Made by a program: the position numbers and the translations under genes
Origin: Eudorina sp. 2006-703-Eu-15
Taxonomy: Eukaryota; Chlorophyta; Chlorophyceae; Chlamydomonadales; Volvocaceae
Assembly (NCBI GenBank): GCA_003117195.1
Contig: BDSI01000043.1
Span: 161,501 to 225,500 of the forward strand
Reading direction: 5' to 3'
Length of the DNA stretch: 64,000 bases
Shown: positions 12,066 to 30,010 of the stretch, piece after piece
Layout: the number at the start of each line of letters is the position of its first letter
Position numbering within the stretch: the stretch's first letter is position 1
The notes under the pieces: model-generated
What the model saw: the letters and a program-made list of their open reading frames with translations, nothing else
The model's database searches: none
What the model was told of the DNA's origin: nothing

Positions 12066-13223
12066 ATGCGGTCTTTGGCTCCAAAGGGCTGCGGCGGTCA
12101 ACTAGGTCTTGGTATTCACCAGAGACGAAACAGAGTGCCAACGGCCGTCAAACACTCTCGACGCTTGGCAGTCACGCCACGTGCACTTTACCATAATCCG
12201 GGGCCAAGGGAGTCAGGTCGTGCGAAGGCGGCGCAGCATTCGCTTCAACGGGTGCTGGACCTGGTGCAGAAAGGGGAACGCGATGCGCTGGTGGACTACT
12301 TTGCGACGACGAATCTTACTGACACTCCCACACTCAAATTGGCGAGGTAAGTAGGCGCTTGGGGGCATCGTTGTGCGGTGGCACTTTTTGAACTTGGACC
12401 GTTGGCGCGCAGCGTTGAAGTTCCCTACCACGCATTGTAGGCCAGCTAGTTTTCATGAAATAGGGTATACTTATCAAACCTTAACATGCCGTGCTTGGTT
12501 TACGCATGCTTTAACCAATCCGACACCGCCGACCGCTGGACTCCCACATCCCGTGCAGCGGCTGCGAGGTCATCGTGTTCGAGGACGTCATGGAGCGCAT
12601 GCTGTTGCTTTCTCCAAACCGCCATTTCCTTGACAGCTACGCCATCAGACACCTAATCCTGTCATCGCCCGCTTCCACACAGGCAAGTGCCGGCGATGCA
12701 AGCGCAAGCGACATATGTATGCAGGACGCCCTGCCTGCACCAGGTGTCGGCCCACGTCATATCAACCGCATGTCCTGTCCCTGCATCCCTGCACCTGCGG
12801 TCAGCAAACGCGTTCTCCCGGCGTCACATATGTACTGGCGTCGGGCGTGCTGTTGTTCGCTGAGTACCCAGGTCCTCGTGGCGCCCTCCGGTACCGCAGA
12901 TCCTGTCGGGCCTCATGCTCGGACCCAACAAGTACGTCCAGCGAATGGCCGTCTCCTCCGCCCTCGGCGAGAACTGCATCCTCACCTTCACCATGACCGC
13001 GACGCAGCCGCCCATCCCCGCGCAGCCCACGGAGTCTGTGAGTGAGGACACCGCCGCGGCCGTCGCCAAGGACCCGGAGGCCCCGGCGGCTGAGCCCGTG
13101 TGGCGGCTGAAGAGCGTCCGCGGCGAGCCGCAGTACGGCGTGGGTGGCGTACAGCCGACGGGCCCAAGTCCGGAGTTGGCACCGGAGCAGATTGTGGAGG
13201 CGCAGCTTGCGGCGCTGCAGTGA
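12066..13223 (+). CDS. Conserved-type protein of unknown function, possibly NTF2/DUF4864-like fold (3 exons)
   Basis: Exons 12066-12346, 12559-12682 and 12900-13223 join in phase to give 242 aa. Intron 2 begins with GC inside the strong donor AG|GCAAGT, an allowed GC-AG intron. The first about 55 residues (MRSLAPKGCG..., Arg-rich, few acids) look like an organelle transit peptide. The body has a helix (HSLQRVLDLVQKGERDALVD), a region FEDVMERMLLLSP, then strands LSGLMLGPNKYVQRMAV and CILTFTMTA, an acidic Pro/Ala insert, and VWRLKSV. This order (helix, small-residue loop, paired strands, W-strand) resembles the NTF2-like DUF4864 group and is shared with the next gene. The fold call is inference; no catalytic residue can be named. 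Confidence 0.4.
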
Positions 13224-14152
13224 GTGGCACCGTTGGCATCGAAGTATGAGTCTGATGAGACACAGCGCATGTGATGCAGTTCCCGGCAACCCTCTTCTGT
13301 CATATTCCTCGTCGGTGCACGCTGTCGGCCCATGACCTCGCCGAGGTCTGGTCAAGCGCCGCCGCTTAACTCCCATCCGGGGGATGAGCCGCGTTGCGGC
13401 TCCGTCCCGCAGTCAGTTCGCAGCGAGCCACGGGGGTTTGACTTGAGATGCAGGTCTGACCCACGGGACGCACCTCCGTGTGTGTGTGTGTGTGTGTGTT
13501 AAAATAAACCGAGAGACACTACTTGCGAGGACCCTAATTGCGCACGCGGACGAGTGAGGCCGTTGGCTGCGCATTTCCGACAGGCCGGGGACGGGTATAT
13601 AGAAAAGAGGGGCGACATGCGATAAAGCAGAAGCAAAGACATTGTGTCCCCGTAATGGATAGTCGCGGCTGTGCGGGCGGCTTACGCGGGGCTGCAACGG
13701 ACATGCAAGGGACAGCAGGACCCGACCCAGCCCGAGGTCAAACCGGTTGCTGGAGATGCAGCTGGGGAGGAACGTCGAGATTACGGTGCCAGCGTCCGGG
13801 CTCCAAGGCGTGTGTGCGCGCCGCGCCGCCTCGGCGATGGGCGTGCGCAAACAAGGATGCAACAGCAGACCCACGATCAAAGCAGCGAAAGGACAGCAAA
13901 CGCGAACCCGAAAGCTACAATACCCACCTAACCGGATTCGGAAGGCCAGCGGTAGGGTAGTCGCCGGCATTGCACATGTAGGGGGGCAAGGCAGAGAGGA
14001 CGTGAAGGCAGGCTAAAGATGGGAAAAATTGACCAAAGACAGGAACAAGTGACCAGTGTGCGTGACGGGGAGGCGGCGCGGCGAAAGAGGCGGGGAGGGA
14101 CGCGCGGCAGGGATAAATGGTGTGTGTGTGTGTGTGTGTGTGTGCACCGCAG
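13224..14152. other. Gap between the two NTF2-like genes
   Basis: It should hold the missing first exon(s) of the gene at 14153, but no exon ending in the required phase was convincing. Short (GT)n runs occur at 13480-13499 and 14120-14144; the second is just before an acceptor. A copy of the GT-rich dispersed motif is at 13480-13520. Confidence 0.45.
13480..13520 (+). repeat. GT-rich dispersed motif
   Basis: A GTGTGTGTGT run followed by TTAAAATAAACCGAGAGACA. It is one of about ten sites in the window where a GT run is joined to an A-rich then CCG/GAG-rich stretch; see 49888 and 56780 for the clearest forms. Confidence 0.4.
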
Positions 14153-15264
14153 GCGCAATGATATCTCGTCCGCGTTCCAGTTTCTGAGCGAGGGCAGCCA
14201 GAAGGTAGTGGGCAGCGAGCAGAAGTTCGCGCAGAGCTTGGCCAAGCACCGCCGATACGGCGGCCTGCTGGTACGTTGCGCCTGCTGGTGCGCCCTTCCC
14301 TTGGCGGCACCTCGCTGCGGTGTGTCACCTCGCTGCCGAGTCTTCGGCGGCCCTGGTCGTGCGTATCTCCTGATCGTTTACTCCCAACCATTGCACGTGG
14401 GATGTTGATCGCTCTGTCGCTGTAACCAGCTAGCACGTATGGATGTCTACGACTTGCAACCCGTCACTGCAGCTGCACTTCCCCCACTGGTACTGAAAGG
14501 GTTTCGTTTGATCCCGCGTGGGTCGGGGGGGGCGGAAACCGGGGCCTGGCTGCTGCAGGGCCACATCGCGGCGACCAGCGTGCGGCGCTGCATGGCGCGA
14601 CCCACCACCTACATGGAGATCGTGTCCGTCACGTCCGCCAGCGGAAGTGAGTACTGTGCGGTGCAGCGCCCAGCCGGCTTTTCACCGCCCTGGCGGCAGC
14701 TCAATGATTCCGTGCGGGGCTGGCCTTGCGCACCTGCCACCCTGCGGCATCACGTTGCTTATTTACGTTGCTGTTTTGAGGGCTATGGTGCAGTCGTGTG
14801 CCCCAGGGTTGCACCGTAGTATCCTCTGCGCCGGATGGCGGGAGGCAGTGGGCGTGCCCTGGTTCAGACCGCCCTAATTTCTCTTCCCCAAACGCTATCC
14901 CGGAAAAGAGCACCACTTGTGACCTGGTATCGGCTGCCGCGCTGCTGCTCGCTCGCGTGGCGTGCTTGGGCGCGTGACCACATGCAACCCAGGCGAGGAG
15001 AAGTCCTCTCAAACCCGTCGGCAGCTGCGCCTTGCCTGGCCTGCCGACGCGGTCTCTCAACCCCGCGCCACCCGCTCCGCCCCGCCCCTGTTGTCCGCAG
15101 CCCGCTTCGTGTTCTGCTATATCCTCAGCCAGGAGACCCAGGGTCCGGGCGCGGGCTGCTGGAGCATCGACTTCGTCAAGGTGGTGGACGACCCGCGGCT
15201 GGTGGCGGCGGTGGACACGAGCTGCGCGGCGCAGCGCCGTGCCCCCCCAGCGGAGGACGAATGA
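14153..15264 (+). CDS. DUF4864/NTF2-like protein, 5' end not found (3 exons seen)
   Basis: Visible exons are 14153-14270, 14430-14646 and 15101-15264; their phases (2, 0, 1) close correctly. The readable part is 166 aa. It begins RNDISSAFQFLSEGSQKVVG, continues FAQSLAKHRRYGGLL, has a Gly-rich insert, then a strand pair TTYMEIVSVTSAS / TRFVFCYILSQET and ends GCWSIDFVKVVDDP plus a short acidic tail. Helix-rich start, a Y-x-x-L loop, two long strands and a Trp strand are the outline of plant DUF4864-type NTF2-like proteins as I know them. An exon with the expected first helix must lie upstream. The function is unknown. Position next to a gene of similar outline suggests an old tandem duplication, though identity between them is low. 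Confidence 0.42.
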
Positions 15265-15788
15265 GGGCCGAGTCGACTGGGAACCCGAACGGAGCCCGAA
15301 CCCTCGGCCCCCTCCTGTGTATGTCTGTGGGCATGGGGGTGGGCGGGGACCCGCACCAGCGTCCGTGGCGGGCACCGAGTTGGGTCCGCCATGGTACGCA
15401 TGCGGCGGCGGCGGCGTGAGGTCCTGCAGCTGAGCGTTCGCGTCCGGGCGCCGGGAGGACGACGAGCGGGCGTCGTATTATTGAGTTGGCGGAGGAGGAG
15501 GCTCATCAGCGGGCCCCCCTGGGCCCACCCCGACCGACTCGAGACCAAGCCGGGGGCCGTGGTGCCAGGTGGGCGTGAGCGTGGGCACCGCGTCGGTGAT
15601 GCCGGCTGCGCGCTGCGGCAAGGCAGAGGGTGGTGGGGTCGTGGTGGTAGAGGGCTCATCGTTGGGGCGGGGAGCGCAGTCGCCAGGTGCAGAAGAAGAA
15701 CCCTAGTTTCACCGCATCATCCAGGAAGATTGATTGATCATCGAATTCCTCGCACGCGTCAGGAGGCACCGGATCAGCATGCGGGCAG

Positions 15789-15906
15789 GATGGATGGATG
15801 GATGGATGAGAGAAGGGAGGGAGGCGCCGAGCGGGGAGACCAGCGGCGAGCCGGCCCGGCACGCGGCCACAGTGACCGGGGCGGGCGGGCGGGCGGGCGG
15901 GCGGCC
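15789..15906. repeat. (GGAT)n and (GGGC)n microsatellites
   Basis: Two short tetranucleotide tracts about 75 bp apart, five to six units each, in non-coding DNA. Confidence 0.85.
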
Positions 15907-17726
15907 TTCTCGCCAGCGATCGGCCCGCAGATAACATGGGTCGGGCACAAGTTTCCTTGACACGATTTGCTGTAGAGGCGGGTAAGGTCACGGGCTACAT
16001 GGAGGGGTTGACGGTCCAGGGAGGCACTACGTCGAAAGAGAGATGAGGTGGTTTGCAGTGCTCGCTCGCGCGGCCGTGTACTGGTATCCCTCGATCAATG
16101 GCTGTGTAGAGTGGACTCGCTAATGATACAAGCCGTGAGACTGCAAGCTGTGCGGTGCGCACGTCCCATGTACCTGGAAGGGGTGCCCCTATTGGTTTCT
16201 CGGAGAAGGCGGCGAGCATGGCTCATGCAACTCAATCGGGTAGTTTCCTGTCGTTCTTGACAGCGCATTTACGGCGCTGGATGCTGGTAGGCCATCCTAG
16301 TCTTCACCACAGCGACGGAGGCGATGAGGGCAGGACCTGGTTGGGGTGCGGTTGCGGTGACGGAGAGGAGCTTGCCCGGCTTGCGAACCTCGCATCAGCC
16401 ATTGCATGCTCGTGGATCATGGAAGGAAAGTGACGGGTTAGGCATGGGGGGCCCGCTCCGGGTGGAGGAAAATGGTCTTGAAGGAGCTGCGGGGACGTGA
16501 GAGGATGGGGGCAACACAGCGGGCGCCTCCCTGGTCTTTGCCCAGGGGCGCCTGGTCGCCAGGGCCGCGGGTGCCCTGTCGGTTGCATGCGGCCGTCGAT
16601 GCGCGCCGGGGCTCTCCACGAAGATACACACCCAGGCGCATCTACGACGACCCGGCAGTAATGTTGCCCAATTTATGATTGGGGATGCAAGTTGCCTTTG
16701 TTGACGGCTGTCGTTGTCGGGGCATCGCTGTTGCTGTATGAAATCCATTCATGTGGTGCTGTTCAGCCTGTCGGGAGCGAGGATACAGCTGCTGGGGTGG
16801 CGGCAACCATTTCGCTTCCGGAGCACCAGCAACACCCACACCCCTGCACCTTGTTCCCTGCAAACACGACCGCGCTGCCCATGACCGAGCTCTCACGGCC
16901 GACGGCCGAGCCATTTGCGTGATCTTGGGGGAAGTGTCAACACCAAGCTCCACCATTGGGGCGCTCAATGCATCCCGCAGTCGCCCAATGGCAGCCATCG
17001 ACCCCCACATTGTACCTTATTTGCTTGTTGTAAACCGAAGTCATTTTGTAGGAGGTAGTGGTGCTGACGGATGGGATGGGAACTGGGCGCGTCAGCCTCT
17101 CCCAGTCGTTGGAAGTTGCGATGACGGACGCTTGTTGCGGTCGTTGTGACGCGGTTGGTTCGGGGCAGGCATCTGCGGCTCGCTGCCGCCGGTGGCCCCC
17201 GTTTAATGTACCTATACCTGTACTTGCACCTGTACCTGTAGAGGCGGCCCGCCCATGCCAGGGCCGACGATGACGCCGCAACCATTCCGGCCACTGGCTG
17301 GAACCCATGCGGGCGCTGTTTGACCGACTCGCAGCAGCAGCAGCTACCGACGTGTCATGGAGGGTCCCGCAGCTGTCCCCCTGATGGTCTCTGCATTGAG
17401 CTTGGAGCCGGAGGCGTCGTTGTCGTGCGTCGGTGGCGATGAGTTCCCAGGGGTATTTCATTTTCTGGAATGGAACGTGATCAAACGGCGGGGAGCCGGT
17501 GGGGACGATTGGACGGTGCCTCATGGCCTGGGCTGTGTTGGTGATGGCGTAATGGTCCGCGTCGGGTATGGACTGGTGGTGCGTGAGACAGGGGCGTACG
17601 TTTCGAGGCTCGCCGCATGCGCGGGAGAGCTCGGCGGCATGCTCGTCGAAATGCGGCAGGGTCAGGAGAGGTGACGAGACAAGGCGAGGTATCCTAGGGC
17701 GACTGCTGATGGTCGGTGGGCAAGGG

Positions 17727-17756
17727 GTGTGTTAAGATCAGAGACCCGCCCGACCA
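17727..17756 (+). repeat. GT-rich dispersed motif
   Basis: GTGTGTTAAGATCAGAGACC followed by CGCCCGA. It shares the GTGT...AGA...CCCGCCCGA order with 56780-56812. Confidence 0.45.
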
Positions 17757-18143
17757 AACCAAGACGGTCTGAGGACGACGGCTGTCAACAGCGAACGTGA
17801 GTGCGGTAGGAAGGCGAGGCGCGCATCATGCGCCCGGAAATGCCCTTGTGTGGTTGTGTCGGTCTGCACGTGCAGTTGTCTCTCGGGAGCACCCCTTTGC
17901 CCCAGGCTGGGGAGGGGACGTCCCAAACGGACACTGTGTGTCCATCGGTCCTGGTCTAGTCGGTGTCCGGGTGCTGCACGGGCGCTTGGGGGCGACACCG
18001 CCTCCGGGTTGTCCGGTGTGCGGGAACCTGTTGAATGTGGGCCGCGCCCGACCCAGACGGCCCTGGCCGTTGTCGCTGTATGGATACAAGTAGCCCCAAC
18101 TTGTTGCAACTGGTCGCCTTCAACAAGTTGAAGAAGGCAAGCG

Positions 18144-18148
18144 TTACA
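18144..18148 (-). promoter_or_regulatory. TGTAA polyadenylation signal of the PPY-rich membrane protein gene
   Basis: TTACA on the plus strand reads TGTAA on the minus strand, about 365 bp after the stop at 18513. The distance is normal for volvocine 3' UTRs. Confidence 0.5.
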
Positions 18149-18512
18149 TGAACCTTCAGGCTCCCTCCTCAAGCGGCAAGCCCCTGGACGGGTTCGCAGG
18201 CGGCGGTGTATCTGCAGACAACTAGCGACATCCCCGGGACCCATCCAGTCAGCCGCGAGCTACCAGCCTACCACACAGGCCATCGGCCAGGTCCCTTGCC
18301 CGGCACCTCAAGAGCTCAAGCGTCCGGCGCCGACGCAGAGATGCGGTCAATTGCTTTTGCGCGGATTTATTACCGTACTATTACCGTACTGCGGCCCTTC
18401 AGCGGCACCTTGAGCGGCACGCAGGTACCCAGGTCCTAGGGCCTCCGACTGTGCACACCACAGCTACACTCCGGGACACTCGAGGAGTTGCGGCGCTCTG
18501 CTGCGGCGCCCC

Positions 18513-19218
18513 TCAGCCGCTGTGCATGTTGGACGACCGCATGTTGTGCCCCACGATGCCGAGCACGATCGCCACGACGATGTAGGCGGTTGCGGCGAGG
18601 AAGCTGGCGACAGCTGCCCACCGCACGTTGCGCCCGGGTAGGCAGCAGGGCAGCAGCACCGAGACCAGCCAGAAGATCGGGAAAAAGAAGCCTGGGGGCA
18701 GGGATTGGCGTTGGCGTGAAGTCCCAGTGATGTACGGGCGATGTACAGGGGATGTACGGGTAACGCACACGTGTGTCAGTGGGAGCTCCACGCTGCCGGG
18801 CCTCGCTGCCCGCAAATGGGATAAGGGATGCGAACCTAAAACTCCGTAAAAACGTACGGAGGGGCTTATCTTCCGCAAACTGGTTGTCTGAGACGTGCTG
18901 TATCCCAGGTGCAGGTTTGGACATGCCGCTACTCCGCTCGCGGCATATGCTGACGAGCGGGGAGCGCAGCCGCCTGCAGCAGCAGGCGCCACAATAACGA
19001 TGCGAGTACCGTATTCCCGACCACGCACCCAGTACGAACATCGTCCACGCGCAGCAGGCGAAGCGCCAGTCCCGGGTGTCGTCGTCCTGCCCCCACATTG
19101 GGTGTCCGTTCAGGTACTCCACGCTCTGGCCCAGCACCGGCACCCCCCACACTGGTTGGGGGTGCGGCTGCTGCTGCGGCTGGGGCTGCTGCGGGTGCTG
19201 GGCCGGGGGATACGAGTA

Positions 19219-19249
<31 letters not shown>

Positions 19250-19999
19250 TGCTGCTGCCCGATAGTCTGTTGTCCCGTCCCTGGAGTTATGTGGGGGTAT
19301 GCGGGGGTGCCGGATGCAGCGCCTGGCGGCACGGGCGGGTAACCCCCCGCGCCTGCCGGTGGATACCCGGTTGCCGCCTGCCCCTCTGGCACGTACGACG
19401 GGGTTGGAGGGTACGGCGGGTAGGTGATCGGAGGGTAGGCCTGAGCAGGTGTAGCCTGCGGTTGGGGCTGCCCTTGCTGCGACTGCTGCTGCTGCTGCGG
19501 CGGCGGCGGCGGCTGTAGGGTGTCGTAGTTCCACTGCGTGGCCACATTCTCGCCTTCACCTAGGGCAGCGGCAGCAGCAGCTCCCGATGGCCCCTGCGCA
19601 AGCGACACAAGGACGCGAGGCAACAACGCAACAACGACATGGAACAGTCGAGTCTTTGAAAGTCGAAGGCTGCGAGAAAGGGCCGACGTGAAAGGCAAGG
19701 TAACTCTTCATGCGGTATATGTCCGAAAGGCGAGGAAGTGGCTGGCCACGATGCGGTGGGTGCACACCATTCCGTGTTGACCGACCCGTGGGTCAGTGCC
19801 CTCACCCGCGGCACAGAAGCGAGCATAAACGCGATCGACAGGCAACGAGGCCATCGAATACTGTTACGATGTTATTTTCATCTGCTCTGCCGAATCTCGT
19901 GGGAACTGTGGGCCGAAGCTGGGCAAATAAGAAGCCCTGATGAGTGAGTACCGCGCGCACCTGCGGGTAGCCGGGCGGTGGGGGCTGGCCCGTCGTCAT
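18513..19999 (-). CDS. PPY/Gln-rich protein with two-helix membrane end (L18a-like outline)
   Basis: Three exons: 19999-19961, 19593-19029 and 18691-18513, GT-AG, all in phase, 260 aa. It starts MTTGQPPPPGYPQ. The N-terminal half is built of YPP-type repeats (YPPITYPPYPP, GYPPAGAGGYPPVPPG) and a run of 13 Gln. The C-terminus has DTRDWRFACCAWTMFVLGFF running into a first hydrophobic segment (FPIFWLVSVLLPCCL), a short RNVRW loop, and a second segment (AAVASFLAATAYIVVAIVLG). Order and motifs resemble plant 60S ribosomal protein L18a-like membrane proteins, which are not ribosomal. No catalytic function is suggested. A minus-strand TTG far upstream of exon 2 opens a longer frame but is intron. 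The family match is tentative; the gene structure is firm. Confidence 0.6.
19216..19260 (-). repeat. CTG/CAG tract encoding polyglutamine
   Basis: A nearly pure CAG run (with CAA interruptions) codes the 13-Gln stretch of the PPY-rich protein. It is coding, so length changes alter the protein. Confidence 0.9.
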
Positions 20000-22092
20000 G
20001 TCGTTCGTTTAGGGTGACAAATTGAAACTCCAACGCTTCCTGTAGGTATTGGCTAAGGGGGATGCAGGTCCCCGGGAGAGCTTCAAACGCAAGGTTTATG
20101 ATGAAGGCTTCCTTGGAAGACAAGGACGCAGCGCCTTCACAGCTTAGGGCCTGTTTTGTTTCTAGCCTTGTATTTGTTTGTCAAAAATCGGTACACAAAG
20201 TGTTCTTGTAGCGGTAGGTGGTATCCTCGTGCAAGGAGTAACGAAGCTAACGGCGTACATGCAACAACCAACAACGACAGCCCAGTGCGTGGGTACTAGG
20301 GGTTGGTGTGGTGGCACAGGTGGCAATCATGCAAGTACAAATTCAATCGGACGCAGTTTGTATGGGCCTCAGTACCGTATGTGTCGTAGTTTCCGGCGAC
20401 ACTGCCCTTGATCAGGAGCCTCGTAGGTTCGCACCTCGGCCTGCAAAGATCGAATCGGCGGCGTCGCTGTCCCCGCGTTGATCCTGCCTGACTGGCAGCT
20501 GGCAGTGCCCTGTAGCGCTGTGCAGCGACTTGATTGGCCGGGCGGGTCGTGGACACAAAACCCATTGCCACCCAACTCCATCAAGAGCCCAGTCAGCTCT
20601 CAAGAGGGCGGTACACACCTCTCGTGTAATGCGGGACGTACGAGCGGGCGAGTCAGCGATCAGAGCAAGGTGGTGCACGAGGTGTCCTGATGCTGCCCGT
20701 TGCATCACGGCATGGCGCGTACCGCACCTGTCAGTGAGCTCGCCGACGCCACTTCGCAATGCCATGGGCACATTGACAGTCGACACCAAATCATGTCCGC
20801 AGCAGATAGATACGACTCGCTCTTTGAGACGAGGTGAACGTAACTGTCACAACGATGCAGACTGCCCACTTGGAACGACGGAGCAACGACTGTCGTCCGC
20901 GCGCTGTAAAGCACGCCACCTGATTTGAGTTGCGCCACCTGTTCCCAAATGTCGCGGCGGGGGTTGTGCACGATTGATTGGGCGGGTTAGTCGCTCGCAT
21001 CGTTGCGCAAACGACCTGCGGCCCCGGTCTGCCTGCAGCAGCAGCCGTCGAGTCCCGCGCCCACACCCCCTACGAGGCGCATGGGCCTTCAGAGCACACA
21101 CACTACTACCACCATACACAAGCACCACCCGAACGCCGCCGCTACTACTGCGCTTAATGCGGCAAACCTTTCTAGCCACAGCCGCGACTCCAATTTGGAG
21201 CCCCGGCTGTCCAGAATGCGTTTGCAGAGCACATGGCTGCCTTGCAGTCAACAAATAAGACCCAAGAACGCATGACAGACTAGAGGCCTCGGCTGTTAAC
21301 CGCCGGGCCAGACCGTACTCCACAGGTCGTCGTCGTCCTCACCGGCACGAACGTCAAACCCACTATAATTATTCCGCCTTGGACTTCCTTTCCAGCAATA
21401 CAAAAATAATGTGAAAGCGCAAAGCCGACGAAAGGCCATGCCAAGAGCCACTGCTGCGCGCTCGCTGCATCGCCGTACCGTTCATCGTACGATAAACGGT
21501 ACGGACTTCAAGGTGCCCTCTGTTGGCGCTTGAGGTGACATGCAGCTTGCAGGACACCACGTTATTACTTAGAAACCAATTCGACTGCGCTTTGCGTAAC
21601 CCGTAATACATAATGATTAAGGGAAGTGCTGCGCTTACGTACCCAATCGGAATCGAAATCGACCCAGACCGCGTCTTAAACCACGCCCATCGCCATCGCT
21701 GGCAGATCGCTTGCAGGAGGCGCCTGACACCGGTGTGCTGCCGCACCTTGCTGCCAGCGCCCACGACTTTGGACGCGCAAGCAACCCTGCAACCTTGCTG
21801 CCTAGGATCTATCCTAGAATCTATCCTAGGATCACATGGTGCGGTAATCTATCTACAGACAGATGCAGGCATAACCCCAACACTCCGCGTACGTGTACAC
21901 GGGCGTCTTCGACACAACAAGGCGTTGCGAACTCGCACGCGGCGCAGCCGTGGGACGCCGCTTCTTCCGCGCCACACACGGCTGATCTCCGCGCGAGCAA
22001 CGGACCCGCCGTGTTCGGCCGCCTCGATCCATCAAAGCCCCTCGGCCTACCCGAGGGGCCTCGACGGCCTTTCCCCTGCCCGACGGCTGCTG
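20000..22092. other. Intergenic between two minus-strand genes
   Basis: Holds the promoter of the PPY-rich protein (left) and the 3' flank of the ViaA-like gene (right). No convincing exon was found. A cluster CCTAGGATCTATCCTAGAAT... at 21801-21836 is an imperfect repeat of ATCCTAG. Confidence 0.45.
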
Positions 22093-29581
<7,489 letters not shown>

Positions 29582-29954
29582 CTGGCGGCAGGGGACCCGG
29601 CCGGCAGTGGGCGGTCAGCGAGCTGCGTGGGGGTCGAGGTGCTCAGGCGGTTCAATGGCAGCGTAGCCATGTGACGCAACACAAATACAGTACCTCCAGA
29701 TAGGACAGCGTTGGATGCCGTCGGGGAACTGCAGACCATCCATAGCAGGCATATGTGCAAAGGTGCTTTGAGACTGGAGGTGGCGATCGATGTACGATGG
29801 CACAGAAGCAGAAGCTTGCTGGGTCTGCCGACAGGGTCATGGCCGTGCTGGACCGCGGGATTGATGTGCTGTTGTCGGAGTCCGGACGGACGGACGCGGT
29901 TCCCACTGAGCCAGACCCACCACAGAAGCCACATGCTACCGGTTACCGCCGGGT

Positions 29955-30010
29955 GACTTCTGACATCGTTGATCCCTTTGGGGTCCGGTGTAACGTTAAT
30001 TCATTCATGC
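29955..30010 (+). mobile_element. SINE-like element, 3' fragment
   Basis: GATCCCTTTGGGGTCCGGTG then TAACGTTAATTCATTCATG: the 3' half of the dispersed element (GGGTCC-x-x-TGTAAC followed by ATTCATTC). Confidence 0.5.

Larger units (their letters stand above)
15265..18512. other. Intergenic, no recognised gene, simple repeats
   Basis: Contains (GGAT)n at 15789-15808 and (GGGC)n at 15882-15902. A short plus-strand open frame at 17357-17674 (105 codons) matches nothing known. A TTACA at 18144-18148 serves the minus-strand gene to the right. A GT-rich dispersed motif lies at 17727-17756. Confidence 0.5.
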
